DNA of 64,000 bases from Mycolicibacterium frederiksbergense (GTDB lineage Bacteria; Actinomycetota; Actinomycetes; Mycobacteriales; Mycobacteriaceae): positions 4,076,249 through 4,140,248 of the forward strand of contig NZ_CP038799.1 in NCBI RefSeq assembly GCF_012223425.1, written 5' to 3'. Of the stretch, positions 33,239 to 41,786 are shown one piece after another. The position numbers and the translations under genes are program-made. The notes under the pieces are model-generated. The model ran no database searches, was not told the DNA's origin, and saw nothing but the letters and a program-made list of their open reading frames with translations. The first letter of the stretch is position 1, and each line of letters opens with the position of its first letter.

Positions 33239-34848
33239 ACGGCGTCCCGCGTTCGATAGATCGAACCGGCGAGCAGCGTCCCGGCGGTCGCGACGGCCAG
33301 CATGGTCACCAGCGCGGTGACCGGGAAGTCGGTGGGTGCCGTGGTCTGCCCGACGGGCGAGGCGTCCAACAGCCACTGCGGCAGTCGCAGCAGCGCACCG
33401 AGATACAGGCTCAGCACGACGAATGTCACAGCCAGCCAGCCGATCCAGGGCTTGCGCAGGGCGACGGCAAGCGCAGCGACCGCGGAAAGGACCGCCATGG
33501 CCGGAAGGAAGGTCAGCCCGGCGAGAGTCAGTCGCCAGACGGCGGCCGGCTCGCCGACGGACAGGGCGGCGCCCAGACCGTTGCCCAGACCCGCGCAGAA
33601 CAGCAGTGCGGCCGCACCGGTCAGCGCCGCGGCCACCGATGTCAGCAGCCACTGCCAACGCGACACCGCGGCGGCCAGCACCGGCTCGGACAGACCGGAT
33701 TGCTCGTCGCTGAACGTGCGCAACACGGCGGACACCACGTAGGCGCCGACCACGGCGGCCAGGAACTGCGACATGGTGGTGTGCACACCGTCGGTGCCCG
33801 ACACTGCGAGCATCCGGGCCAGCAACTCGTTCTGCTGCGCGGCATTCAGCAGTGATTTCGTCATGGACCCGAATGCCAGGCCGGCCAGGAACAACCCGGT
33901 GCCCCAGCCGATCAACTGGCCGCGCTGCAGGGTCAGATGCAGGACGAAGACGTTCGGGATCGGGTGCGCGTCCGGACGTTCACCGCTGGAGGCGATGATG
34001 CCCTCGTCGTACTGACGCCGGGATTCCAGCACCGCGGCGGTGACCACCAGCGTTGCGGTGAGTCCGATCAGCAGCAGCAGCGGCCACCAGCGCAGGTCCA
34101 CGAAGGACCGCATCTGCTGAGCCCATGCGATGGGGGAGAACCAGCTCAGCACGCTGCCCGAGTTGTCGATGACATCACCGATGCCGCGAACCAGTGCGGC
34201 CAGCGCGAGGGCGCCCATCGCCGCACCCATCGCGGTGCGAGCCTGCCGCCACAGCTGGGCGGTGACGGCCGCCAGTGCACCAAAAACCGTTGCCGCACCG
34301 GTGATACCGAGGCTCATCGCGGCACTGTCGGTGACACTGAAGCCGTTGCCGACAAGCGCCACGGTCATGGTGACGGCGAGAACGGCATTGACGGCACCCA
34401 CCAGGATCAGCGCGGCGCCCGTGCGGGCGTGGCGGCCGACCACCGAGGACAGCACGAGTTCGGCAGCACCGCTTTCCTCGTCACGGCGGGTGTGCCTGAT
34501 GACGGTGAGGACGGCCAGGATCGAGCTGGCAACGATCATGGTCAGCATCAGTTCATTGGCGATCATGGCACCCAGCGCGGTCTCGTTGCCGCCGAACATC
34601 GGGCCGCTCATCATGATCCCGGCCGGGGTCTGCATCAGGCTGACGCGGGCCAGGCGCTGTTCCCCGGCCGGGTAGGCCATCTCGAGTGCACCCGGGGTGT
34701 ACGCCATCAGCAGGGTGAGCAACGCGAGCCATACCGTGAGCCGGATACGGTCGCGGCGCAACGCCAACCGCAGCAGTGGGGCAGTGCCGGTCAGTGGTGA
34801 CCCCGCCGCGCCGGCCCGGTGACTGGTCTGCGATGCGGCGGTGCTCAC
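33235..34848 (-). CDS. ABC transporter permease, tetronasin-type exporter
   Basis: A 537-residue membrane protein with about 12 helices arranged as two halves (RLALRRDRIRLTVWLALLTL at the N-terminus and LQRGQLIGWGTGLFLAGLAF at the midpoint), as in the TnrB/tetronasin exporter permeases of actinobacteria. It would pair with the ATPase encoded immediately upstream, whose stop abuts this GTG start. It corresponds to Rv1217c. The transported compound is unknown; the family is linked to efflux of antibiotics and lipids. Confidence 0.9.
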   Translation of the reverse strand: MSTAASQTSHRAGAAGSPLTGTAPLLRLALRRDRIRLTVWLALLTLLMAYTPGALEMAYPAGEQRLARVSLMQTPAGIMMSGPMFGGNETALGAMIANELMLTMIVASSILAVLTVIRHTRRDEESGAAELVLSSVVGRHARTGAALILVGAVNAVLAVTMTVALVGNGFSVTDSAAMSLGITGAATVFGALAAVTAQLWRQARTAMGAAMGALALAALVRGIGDVIDNSGSVLSWFSPIAWAQQMRSFVDLRWWPLLLLIGLTATLVVTAAVLESRRQYDEGIIASSGERPDAHPIPNVFVLHLTLQRGQLIGWGTGLFLAGLAFGSMTKSLLNAAQQNELLARMLAVSGTDGVHTTMSQFLAAVVGAYVVSAVLRTFSDEQSGLSEPVLAAAVSRWQWLLTSVAAALTGAAALLFCAGLGNGLGAALSVGEPAAVWRLTLAGLTFLPAMAVLSAVAALAVALRKPWIGWLAVTFVVLSLYLGALLRLPQWLLDASPVGQTTAPTDFPVTALVTMLAVATAGTLLAGSIYRTRDAV

Positions 34849-35739
34849 CTAACTCACCCCCTGGTACTCGCGCAGGAACAGGTCTTCCAGTGAGGCCGGC
34901 GCCACCGCGAGTTCGTCGATGCCGAGTCCGGCGAGACGGTCCATGGTGGTGCCGAGATCGGCACGGTCCACCGAGAAGCTGATCTGCCCGTCGTGTGCGG
35001 CGAAGTCGTGGACGAAGGGCAGCCGGTGCAACTGGGCGCCGTCGCCTCGGGTGCGGGCGGTGACGGTGGTGCGCATCAGATGGCGCAGTTCGGTGAGGGT
35101 CCCCGAACGCACGGTGCGCCCGGCCCGGATGATGGTGACGTTGTCGCAGAGCTTCTCGACCTCGGCGAGGATGTGACTGGACAACAGCACCGCCGCGCCG
35201 CGGTCGGCCACCTCGGCGACGCACTGTTGAAAGTTCTTCTCCATCAAGGGATCCAGGCCCGATGTCGGCTCGTCGAGGATGTACAACTCTGCATCGGTGC
35301 TGAAGGCGGCGACGATGGCGACCTTCTGCCGGTTGCCCTTGGAGTAGGTGCGGGCGGATTTGTGCGGGTCCAGTTCGAAACGCCGGATCAGTTCATCGCG
35401 ACGCCGGATGTCGACACTGCCGCCGCGCAGCCGTGCCAGGAAGTCGATGGCCTGCGCGCCGGTGAGATTCGGCCACAGCGTGACATCGCCCGGCACGTAG
35501 GCGATCCGGCGGTGCAGCGCGACCGCGTCGCGCCAGGGATCGCCGCCCAGCAGTCGCACCGTCCCGGCGTCGGCGCGCAGCAGGCCGAGCAGGATCCGGA
35601 TGGTCGTCGACTTTCCGGCGCCGTTGGGTCCGAGGAATCCGGTGACATCGCCGGGGGCGACGGTCAGGTCCAGACCGTCGAGTGCCGTGCTGCGGCCGAA
35701 TCTCTTCGTGAGCCCGCTGATCTCGACTGCGTTGGTCAT
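34849..35739 (-). CDS. ABC transporter ATP-binding protein (drug exporter type)
   Basis: About 296 residues. Walker A is GPNGAGKSTTIR, the signature is the variant YSKGNRQKV instead of LSGGQ (typical of this DrrA-like group), Walker B is LYILDEPTSGLDP, and a switch His is in LLSSHILAEV. The C-terminal 80 residues form the extra domain of DrrA-type ATPases. It corresponds to Rv1218c, described as a multidrug efflux ATPase in M. tuberculosis. The ATG at 35739 has AAGGAG upstream and overlaps the TetR stop; a GTG one codon earlier is also possible. Confidence 0.93.
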   Translation of the reverse strand: MTNAVEISGLTKRFGRSTALDGLDLTVAPGDVTGFLGPNGAGKSTTIRILLGLLRADAGTVRLLGGDPWRDAVALHRRIAYVPGDVTLWPNLTGAQAIDFLARLRGGSVDIRRRDELIRRFELDPHKSARTYSKGNRQKVAIVAAFSTDAELYILDEPTSGLDPLMEKNFQQCVAEVADRGAAVLLSSHILAEVEKLCDNVTIIRAGRTVRSGTLTELRHLMRTTVTARTRGDGAQLHRLPFVHDFAAHDGQISFSVDRADLGTTMDRLAGLGIDELAVAPASLEDLFLREYQGVS

Positions 35740-36398
35740 CACTGCTCTCCTTGTTCGGGTGCGCTGAATGCGACGCCCTGCTCGCGTTTGGCCACGAAGG
35801 CGTCGTACATCGTGGAGTCGGTCATCAGGCCGTTGGTGTAGACCTCAAGGGCCGGCAGCACCATGTCTTCGGCGTAGTCGCGCAGGACCGCCCGCACGTC
35901 GGTCGGGTTGTCGTGCAGCTGCAGATAGAGCAGGAACCCGCCGCCGCCCATCATCCCCAGGTATCTGGCCCGCGCCTTGGGATCTCGGCTCGGCTTGAGC
36001 GTCCCGGCTTGCACACCCGCCTCGAGGTATTGCTCGGTGTTCTCGATCATCCTGTGCCAAAGCGACTTTGCAAGATCGTTGCCGGACTGCATGCTGCGCA
36101 CCAGGTAGGCCATCATCGGCGCGTAGTCCTCGATCTCGGCCATCTGGGCGAGCCATGTTGCCGGATCCGAGGACTGGATGGATTCGGATTTTGCGCTGCG
36201 GATCTGCTCGGCGATGTGGTCGTCACAGGCCTTGCGCAGGCCGTCCTTGGAGCCGAAGTGGTGGATGACCAACCCCGCGCTGACCCCGGCGGCGGTCGCG
36301 ATCGCGCGGACGCCGGTGCTGAACCCGTGTTCGCCGAACTGCCGGATCGCCGCGTCGCGGATACGTGCGGTGGTCGTCAGATCATCGGCTGAACGCAT
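35739..36398 (-). CDS. TetR family repressor of the adjacent ABC exporter
   Basis: A 219-residue TetR protein. The N-terminal HTH is RIRDAAIRQFGEHGFSTGVR followed by AIATAAGVSAGLVIHHFGSKDGL (residues about 11-55); the C-terminal ligand domain is helical with an MMxYL and Gly-rich MMGGGGFLLYL segment. It corresponds to Rv1219c. It is first in the operon with the ATPase, permease and ICMT-like genes. The start is ATG 36398, with TAGCCT 7 nt upstream; two palindromic sites overlap this promoter, indicating autorepression. Confidence 0.93.
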   Translation of the reverse strand: MRSADDLTTTARIRDAAIRQFGEHGFSTGVRAIATAAGVSAGLVIHHFGSKDGLRKACDDHIAEQIRSAKSESIQSSDPATWLAQMAEIEDYAPMMAYLVRSMQSGNDLAKSLWHRMIENTEQYLEAGVQAGTLKPSRDPKARARYLGMMGGGGFLLYLQLHDNPTDVRAVLRDYAEDMVLPALEVYTNGLMTDSTMYDAFVAKREQGVAFSAPEQGEQ

Positions 36399-36421
36399 GT
36401 TCAATAGGCTAAACGCGCGTT
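36391..36421 (-). promoter_or_regulatory. Probable TetR operator overlapping its own promoter
   Basis: Two similar palindromes lie side by side: GAACGCATGTTC (36391-36402) and AACGCGCGTT (36412-36421, within TAAACGCGCGTTCA). The -10 box TAGCCT of the minus-strand gene (36406-36411) sits between them, and the first palindrome covers the ATG. Binding of the TetR dimer pair would block transcription of its own operon. The operator assignment is by eye. Confidence 0.55.
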
Positions 36422-36480
36422 CAGTGCAGGGTCAAGGGGTGGCCGCGAGATTGCGGTTACCGCGTGAAAGTGCGAGTGGA

Positions 36481-36507
36481 CCCCGCGAGAAGTGCAATCT
36501 CGCGGGG
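36481..36507 (-). terminator. Hairpin terminator after the O-methyltransferase gene
   Basis: CCCCGCGAGA (36481-36490) and TCTCGCGGGG (36498-36507) form a perfect 10-bp stem with a 7-nt loop, 23 nt after the stop of the O-methyltransferase gene. There is no T-run, as is common in mycobacteria. A third copy of the arm, CCGCGAGATTGC (36443-36454), can pair with GCAATCTCGCGG (36494-36505) as an alternative stem. Confidence 0.6.
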
Positions 36508-36529
36508 AACTGCGCGCGAAAAAGGGAAG

Positions 36530-37171
36530 CTAGTCGCGGGCGGCGGCGAGCAGCCCGTCGCCCAGCGGGATCAGCACCGGAATGAAGCGCTCGTCCTCGG
36601 CGATCAGGCGGGCGGCCTCACGCACCGCGGCGACCTCGGCGTCGTTGGCCGACGCATCACCGGCGCGCCCGCCGAGTGCGGCGCGGTGCACCACGATCGC
36701 CCCGCCGGGGCGCAGCAACCGCACACCCTCGGCGACATACTGCGGCTGATCGGCCGGGGCGGCGTCGACGAACACCAGGTCGTAGGACTCATCGGCCAGC
36801 CTGGTCAGGACGTCCTGGGCGCGTCCGCTGATCAGCCGGGTGCGCGACGCGCCGACGCCGGCCTCGGTGAATGCCTGCTTGGCCAGTCGCTGGTGCTCGG
36901 GTTCGACGTCGATCGTGGTCAGCACACCGTCCTCGCGCATACCGGCCAGCAGCCACAGCCCGCTCACACCGGCCCCGGTGCCCACCTCGACCACGGCTTT
37001 CGCGCCGGTCAGCCGGGCCAGCACGCTCAGCAGCGCGCCGACGGCCGGCGTCACCGCACCCGCGCCGCTGTCCACCGCACGTTCCCGTGCCGCGGCGGTC
37101 ACCGCGTCCTCGGAGATCGACGCCTCCGCGTGCGAGACGATCGACTGGGCGGCGTCGTCGGTGCTGGCCAT
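36530..37171 (-). CDS. SAM-dependent O-methyltransferase (Rv1220c-like)
   Basis: A 213-residue class I methyltransferase of the catechol/caffeoyl-CoA O-methyltransferase type: AKAVVEVGTGAGVSGLWLLAG binds SAM (motif I), LTTIDVEPEHQRLAKQAF is motif II, and YDLVFVDAAPADQPQY carries the metal/catalytic Asp region. It corresponds to Rv1220c, encoded divergently from sigE. TACGCT lies 6 nt before the ATG. Its substrate is not known. Confidence 0.9.
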   Translation of the reverse strand: MASTDDAAQSIVSHAEASISEDAVTAAARERAVDSGAGAVTPAVGALLSVLARLTGAKAVVEVGTGAGVSGLWLLAGMREDGVLTTIDVEPEHQRLAKQAFTEAGVGASRTRLISGRAQDVLTRLADESYDLVFVDAAPADQPQYVAEGVRLLRPGGAIVVHRAALGGRAGDASANDAEVAAVREAARLIAEDERFIPVLIPLGDGLLAAARD

Positions 37172-37279
37172 GCCCGCAGCGTAGAGCGAACAACGACCGG
37201 TGCGACCCCGACACGCCCGCCCCTGATACGAGAATCACACCGGATCTCACCTGGTTTTACCTGGTCGAACCGTGGGTAA

Positions 37280-37312
37280 TCCGCATTCTCAGGAATTGTT
37301 CAGTTTGCTCAT
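37280..37312 (+). promoter_or_regulatory. sigE upstream region with TTCTCAG / TTGTTCAG repeats
   Basis: Directly before the first possible sigE ATG the sequence reads TTCTCAGGAATTGTTCAGTT, two imperfect direct repeats. In M. tuberculosis the MprAB two-component system controls sigE through loosely conserved direct repeats of this kind (recalled). The match is short, so this is a suggestion only. I could not assign a secure SigE-type GGAAC/GTT autoregulated promoter in the 141-bp gap. Confidence 0.3.
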
Positions 37313-38137
37313 ATGCCAGGCACACCCCGGTCGGAGACGGTACTTCCCATGGAACACGGCGAAAGCTTGCGATCACGGAATACGGACGGCCTCGGCCACG
37401 TTTCCAACGACAACGCGCAGACGCCGACCAAAACGGCCTGCCACCTTGATACGGAGGATCCGACGATCGCCAACGCTGCAGCTTCCGCAAGCGCGGGGAG
37501 CCCTGTTGCCAGCCCCGTCTCCATGCCCCATCTGGAGCAGTACACCGACGGCGATTGGGTCGAACCCTCCGACGAACTGACCGGTACCGCCGTGTTCGAT
37601 GCCACCGGCGACAAGGCCGCCATGCCGTCCTGGGACGAGCTGGTCCGCCAGCACGCCGACCGGGTGTACCGGCTGGCCTACCGCCTCTCGGGCAACCCTC
37701 AAGACGCCGAGGACCTGACCCAGGAGACCTTCATCCGGGTCTTCCGCTCCGTGCAGAACTACCAGCCCGGCACCTTCGAGGGCTGGTTGCACCGCATCAC
37801 CACGAACCTGTTCCTCGACATGGTGCGGCGCCGGACCCGGATCCGCATGGAGGCGCTGCCCGAGGACTACGACCGGGTGCCGGCCGAGGACCCCAACCCC
37901 GAGCAGATCTATCACGACTCGCGCCTGGGCCCCGACCTGCAGGCCGCCCTTGACTCGCTGCCGCCGGAGTTCCGCGCGGCCGTCGTCCTTTGCGATATCG
38001 AGGGTTTGTCCTACGAGGAGATCGGCGCCACCCTCGGTGTGAAGCTCGGCACCGTCCGTAGCCGCATCCACCGTGGTCGGCAGGCGCTGCGTGAGCATCT
38101 GGCCAAGCATTCGGATCAGCTGACCGCCTTCGCCTGA
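37313..38137 (+). CDS. sigE: ECF RNA polymerase sigma factor SigE
   Basis: Extracytoplasmic-function sigma factor for envelope, oxidative and heat stress. Residues from about 105 to 175 are region 2 (ADRVYRLAYRLSGNPQDAED, LTQETFIRVFRSVQNY, GWLHRITTNLFLDMVRRR), and about 210-265 region 4 with the HTH LSYEEIGATLGVKLGTVRSR. The region-2/4 core is nearly identical to mycobacterial SigE, while the first 70 residues are variable. The ATG at 37313 is the longest start; an ATG at 37349 is an alternative, and mycobacterial sigE is known to use several starts. The anti-sigma factor gene follows after 89 bp. Confidence 0.95.
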   Translation: MPGTPRSETVLPMEHGESLRSRNTDGLGHVSNDNAQTPTKTACHLDTEDPTIANAAASASAGSPVASPVSMPHLEQYTDGDWVEPSDELTGTAVFDATGDKAAMPSWDELVRQHADRVYRLAYRLSGNPQDAEDLTQETFIRVFRSVQNYQPGTFEGWLHRITTNLFLDMVRRRTRIRMEALPEDYDRVPAEDPNPEQIYHDSRLGPDLQAALDSLPPEFRAAVVLCDIEGLSYEEIGATLGVKLGTVRSRIHRGRQALREHLAKHSDQLTAFA

Positions 38138-38226
38138 GCGTCACGGGTGTGAGGGGCGGGATACCGCGCTACATTCAAATGAGCAGTGTGTGTTCAAAGG
38201 CGCGGCGTTCCGAGAGGAGTCGGGTG

Positions 38227-38622
38227 ATGGCTGACCCGGGCGATGTGTTCCGTCGCGCTTTCTCGTGGCTGCCTGCCCAGTTCGCCTCGCAGAGCAGCGA
38301 GCCGGTGGGGCCGCGCCGTTTCGGCTCCACCGAGCACCTCTCCACCGAGGCCATCGCGGCCTTCGTCGACGGAGAACTGCGGATGACCGCGCATCTGCGC
38401 GCCGGACATCACCTCTCGTTGTGCCCATTGTGCGCCGGCGAGGTCGATGCCCAGCGCCAGGCCCGCTCGGCGCTGCGCGACGCCTGTCCGATCGCGATGC
38501 CCAATTCTCTGTTGGGTCTGCTGTCTCAGATTCCGGACCGCAATCCCGAGACGCCAGTCCCCGAGGAAGCCACTCAGCAGGTGGCCGAAGGCGCAGGTCG
38601 CGCCCGGCGCAAGCGCCGGTAG
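38227..38622 (+). CDS. rseA: Anti-sigma-E factor RseA
   Basis: A zinc-associated anti-sigma protein of about 131 residues, without membrane helix. The start MADPGDVFRRAFSWLPAQFA matches mycobacterial RseA. The sensor motif is H-x3-C-x2-C in HHLSLCPLC, after LSTEAIAAFVDGELRM. In M. tuberculosis RseA binds SigE, is released by oxidation and degraded after PknB phosphorylation (from memory). The C-terminal tail is basic (GAGRARRKRR) and shorter than in M. tuberculosis (154 aa). GAGAGGAG about 7-14 nt upstream supports the ATG at 38227; the GTG just before it is also possible. Confidence 0.93.
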   Translation: MADPGDVFRRAFSWLPAQFASQSSEPVGPRRFGSTEHLSTEAIAAFVDGELRMTAHLRAGHHLSLCPLCAGEVDAQRQARSALRDACPIAMPNSLLGLLSQIPDRNPETPVPEEATQQVAEGAGRARRKRR

Positions 38623-38690
38623 GCTTGGTGCAAGAGATTCAGTCGCGGGTGCCGTCGGTGGCGCGCGCTTGAGCGGGGAGTGATGCACGG

Positions 38691-40181
38691 GTGACCAATC
38701 AGGACCAATCGGGCACTAACCCGCGTCTGGCGCCTCGTCCGGTTTCACGTCCGCCCGTCGACCCGGCGTCACAGCGCGCCTTCGGCCGGCCCGACGGTGT
38801 GTCCGGCTCGTTCCTGGGCGCGGACAAGCATCGCGATCAGGGCGACTACACCCCGAAGAACCAGTCGCCGGATCCCGTACTGGCCGAGGCCTTCGGTCGG
38901 CCCTACGCGGGCGGTGACTCCCTGCAGCGTCACCCGGCCGACGCCGGCGCGCTGGAGGCCGAACGCGATATCGACGCCGAAGACGTCGACGATCCCTGGC
39001 GCGACCCGTCCGCCGCCGCGGCACTCGGAGCGCCGGCGGCGGCGCCGAGCGCTCCCGTGGTGGTGCAGGCGCCGCAGGGCAAGCTTGGCGTGCGCGACGT
39101 GCTCTTCGGCCGCAAGGTGTCGATCACCGCGCTGGCGATCCTGGCTATCATGGCGCTGGTCATCGGCGCTCTCGGCGGCGTCGTCGGCCGCAGGACCGCC
39201 GAGGTGGTGGAGGCATTCACCACCTCCAAGGTCACCCTGGAGACCAGCGACCGGCCCGCTGAGCCGGCCGGACAGTTCGCCGACGTTGCCGCCGCCGTCG
39301 CCGATTCGGTGGTCACCATCGAAGCGACCAGCGACCAGGAGGGCTCGCAGGGCTCCGGTGTCGTGATCGACGGGCGCGGCTACATCGTGACCAACAACCA
39401 CGTCATCTCCGAGGCCGCGATCAACCCGAGCAAGTACAAGATGACCGTCGTGTTCAACGACGGCAAGGAGGTCCCGGCCAACCTCGTCGGTCGTGACCCC
39501 AAGACCGACCTGGCGGTGATCAAGGTCGACAACGTCGACAACCTCAGCGTCGCGAAGCTGGGCGATTCGGAGAAGCTCCAGGTCGGCGAGCAGGTGATCG
39601 CGGCGGGCGCCCCGTTGGGGCTGCGCAGCACCGTCACCCACGGCATCATCAGCGCGCTGCACCGCCCGCTGCCGCTGTCCGGCGACGGCTCCGATACCGA
39701 CACCGTCATCGACGGTGTGCAGACCGACGCCTCGATCAACCACGGCAACTCCGGCGGCCCGCTGATCAACATGGCCGCCGAGGTCATCGGCATCAACACC
39801 GCCGGCAAGTCACTGTCCGACAGCGCCAGCGGTCTGGGCTTCGCCATCCCGGTCAACGAGGTCAAGGATGTGGCGCAGAAGCTCATCGAGGCCGGCAAGA
39901 TCTCGCACCCCACCCTGGGTCTGACCGCCCGTTCGGCCAGCAACGACCTGGCCTCCGGCGCACAGATCGCCGATGTCAAGGTCGGCGGTCCCGCGGAGCG
40001 GGGCGGGATCCTGGAGAACGACGTGGTCGTCAAGGTCGGGGACCGCGATGTCGCCGACGCCGACGAGTTCGTCGTCGCGGTGCGTCAGCTCAAGATCGGT
40101 GAGCCCGCCCCGATCGAGGTCGTCCGCGACGGTCGCCGCGTCACCCTGACCGTCACTCCGATCGGTGACGGCGCCGCCTGA
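38691..40181 (+). CDS. htrA: HtrA-like serine protease
   Basis: A 496-residue membrane-tethered protease of the DegP/HtrA type. A long Pro-rich cytoplasmic segment (1-140) precedes a single membrane helix (VSITALAILAIMALVIGALG, 143-162). The trypsin-like domain carries the triad H237 (TNNHVIS), D273 (DPKTDLAVIKV) and S354 (HGNSGGPLIN), and a C-terminal PDZ domain occupies about 400-496. It acts outside the membrane in envelope protein quality control. It lies directly in the sigE-rseA cluster, 68 bp after rseA, and is known as a SigE-linked gene. GTG start at 38691. Confidence 0.95.
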   Translation: MTNQDQSGTNPRLAPRPVSRPPVDPASQRAFGRPDGVSGSFLGADKHRDQGDYTPKNQSPDPVLAEAFGRPYAGGDSLQRHPADAGALEAERDIDAEDVDDPWRDPSAAAALGAPAAAPSAPVVVQAPQGKLGVRDVLFGRKVSITALAILAIMALVIGALGGVVGRRTAEVVEAFTTSKVTLETSDRPAEPAGQFADVAAAVADSVVTIEATSDQEGSQGSGVVIDGRGYIVTNNHVISEAAINPSKYKMTVVFNDGKEVPANLVGRDPKTDLAVIKVDNVDNLSVAKLGDSEKLQVGEQVIAAGAPLGLRSTVTHGIISALHRPLPLSGDGSDTDTVIDGVQTDASINHGNSGGPLINMAAEVIGINTAGKSLSDSASGLGFAIPVNEVKDVAQKLIEAGKISHPTLGLTARSASNDLASGAQIADVKVGGPAERGGILENDVVVKVGDRDVADADEFVVAVRQLKIGEPAPIEVVRDGRRVTLTVTPIGDGAA

Positions 40182-40182
40182 G

Positions 40183-40590
40183 ATGTTCGCGAATGTCGGC
40201 TGGGGCGAGATGCTGTTGTTGGTGGTGGCCGGGCTGGTCATCCTCGGCCCCGAACGACTGCCCGGAGCGATCCGCTGGACCTCCGGCGCGGTCCGCCAGG
40301 CCCGCGAGTACCTCAGCGGGGCGACCAGCCAGCTGCGACAGGACCTCGGGCCGGAATTCGAGGATCTGCGTGAGCCGCTGAGCGAGCTGCAGAAGCTGCG
40401 CGGGATGACACCGCGTGCGGCGCTGACCAAGCATCTGCTCGACGGCGACGACTCGTTCCTGACCGGCAACTTCGACAAGCCGGTCAAGCCGGTGTCCCCG
40501 GACGCACCTCAACCCGCGCCGGACCCGACGCCGCCGGTCGAGGGCGGCCCGCCGGTCACCGGTGCGCGCTTCGACAGCGACGCGACCTAA
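40183..40590 (+). CDS. tatB: Sec-independent translocase protein TatB
   Basis: A 135-residue protein of the twin-arginine translocation system. The N-terminal hairpin is typical: MFANVGWGEMLLLVVAGLVI then LGPERLPGAIRW, with the Glu of GWGE and the FGP/LGPERLP hinge. An amphipathic helix follows (SGAVRQAREYLSGATSQL), then a Pro-rich acidic tail. It binds Tat substrates together with TatC, which is not in the window. The ATG starts 1 nt after the htrA stop. The end overlaps the convergent mrp gene by 4 bp. Confidence 0.94.
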   Translation: MFANVGWGEMLLLVVAGLVILGPERLPGAIRWTSGAVRQAREYLSGATSQLRQDLGPEFEDLREPLSELQKLRGMTPRAALTKHLLDGDDSFLTGNFDKPVKPVSPDAPQPAPDPTPPVEGGPPVTGARFDSDAT

Positions 40591-41729
40591 CGTCCGGCGG
40601 GGTCCAGCCCCAGCGACATCCCGGCCAGGCCACGCTTGCGTGCCCCGAGCGCGTCGGCGACCTTGCGCAGCTCCTTGGCGGCCGGGGAGTCGGGAGTCGA
40701 CAACACCAGCGGAATGCCGGAGTCGCCGGCGGATACCAGGCTGGGTTCCAGCGGAATCTGGCCCAGCAGCGGCACATCGGCGCCGATCGACCGGGTCAGT
40801 GACGCCGACACCTGCGCGCCGCCGCCCGACCCGAAGATGTCCATCACGGTGCCGTCCGGCAGGGTCAGCCCCGCCATGTTCTCCACCACGCCGACGATGC
40901 GCTGACGGGTCTGCAGGGCGATCGCGCCGGCGCGTTCGGCAACCTCGGCCGCTGCCGACTGCGGGGTGGTGACCACCAGGATCTCCGCACCCGGGATGAG
41001 CTGCGACACCGAGATGGCGATATCGCCGGTGCCCGGCGGCAGGTCCAGCAGCAGCACGTCCAGATCGCCCCAGTAGACATCGGCCAGGAACTGCTGCAGC
41101 GCCCGGTGCAGCATCGGTCCGCGCCACACCACCGGGGTGTTGCCCTGGGTGAACATCGCGATCGAGATGACCTTCACCTCATGCGCGATCGGAGGCAGGA
41201 TCATCGAATCGACCTGGGTGGGCCGGTCCACCACGCCGAGCATCCGCGGCACCGAGTGGCCGTAGATGTCGGCATCGAGCACGCCGACCGACAGGCCGCG
41301 GGCGGCCATCGCCGCCGCCAGATTGACGGTGACACTGGACTTTCCGACGCCACCCTTGCCGGAGGCCACCGCGTAGACGCGGGTCAGCGAGTTGGGCTGG
41401 GCGAACGGGATCACCGGCTCACGCGAGTCGCCGCGCAGCAGCTTGCGCAGCTCGGCGCGCTGCTCGTCGTTCATCACGTCGAGGCTGACCTTGACCGCAC
41501 CGGTGCCCGGGACGTCGGTGACGGCGGCGGTCACCTTGTCGGTGATCTCGTTCTTCTTCGGGCAGGCCGAGGTGGTCAGATAGATCTCGACGTGCACGCC
41601 GGCGTCGGCGTCGACGGTGACGCCTTTGACCATGCCCACTTCGGTGATCGGGCGCCGCAGTTCGGGATCGACGACCTTGCTCAGCGCAGCACGAACCGCG
41701 GCTTCCAGGTCGGTATGTGTCGATGACAT
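40587..41729 (-). CDS. mrp: Mrp/ApbC family Fe-S carrier ATPase
   Basis: A 380-residue Mrp protein. Residues 1-90 are a DUF59/MIP18 domain with the Cys in TTSACPKKNEI, and the P-loop is GKGGVGKSSVTVNLA (124-138), followed by LDADIYGHSVPRMLG and LLLDLPPGTGDIA. It binds and transfers iron-sulfur clusters in the cytosol. The C-terminal CxxC found in many Mrp proteins is absent (VVENMAGLTLPDGT), as I recall for other mycobacterial Mrp. TAGACT lies 8 nt before the ATG at 41729; a GTG one codon earlier is possible. Confidence 0.93.
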   Translation of the reverse strand: MSSTHTDLEAAVRAALSKVVDPELRRPITEVGMVKGVTVDADAGVHVEIYLTTSACPKKNEITDKVTAAVTDVPGTGAVKVSLDVMNDEQRAELRKLLRGDSREPVIPFAQPNSLTRVYAVASGKGGVGKSSVTVNLAAAMAARGLSVGVLDADIYGHSVPRMLGVVDRPTQVDSMILPPIAHEVKVISIAMFTQGNTPVVWRGPMLHRALQQFLADVYWGDLDVLLLDLPPGTGDIAISVSQLIPGAEILVVTTPQSAAAEVAERAGAIALQTRQRIVGVVENMAGLTLPDGTVMDIFGSGGGAQVSASLTRSIGADVPLLGQIPLEPSLVSAGDSGIPLVLSTPDSPAAKELRKVADALGARKRGLAGMSLGLDPAGR

Positions 41730-41786
41730 CACCCGCGAGTCTAGACGGTATGAGGTGACCGTCGGCTGTTATCGGGGGTTGCGGGC

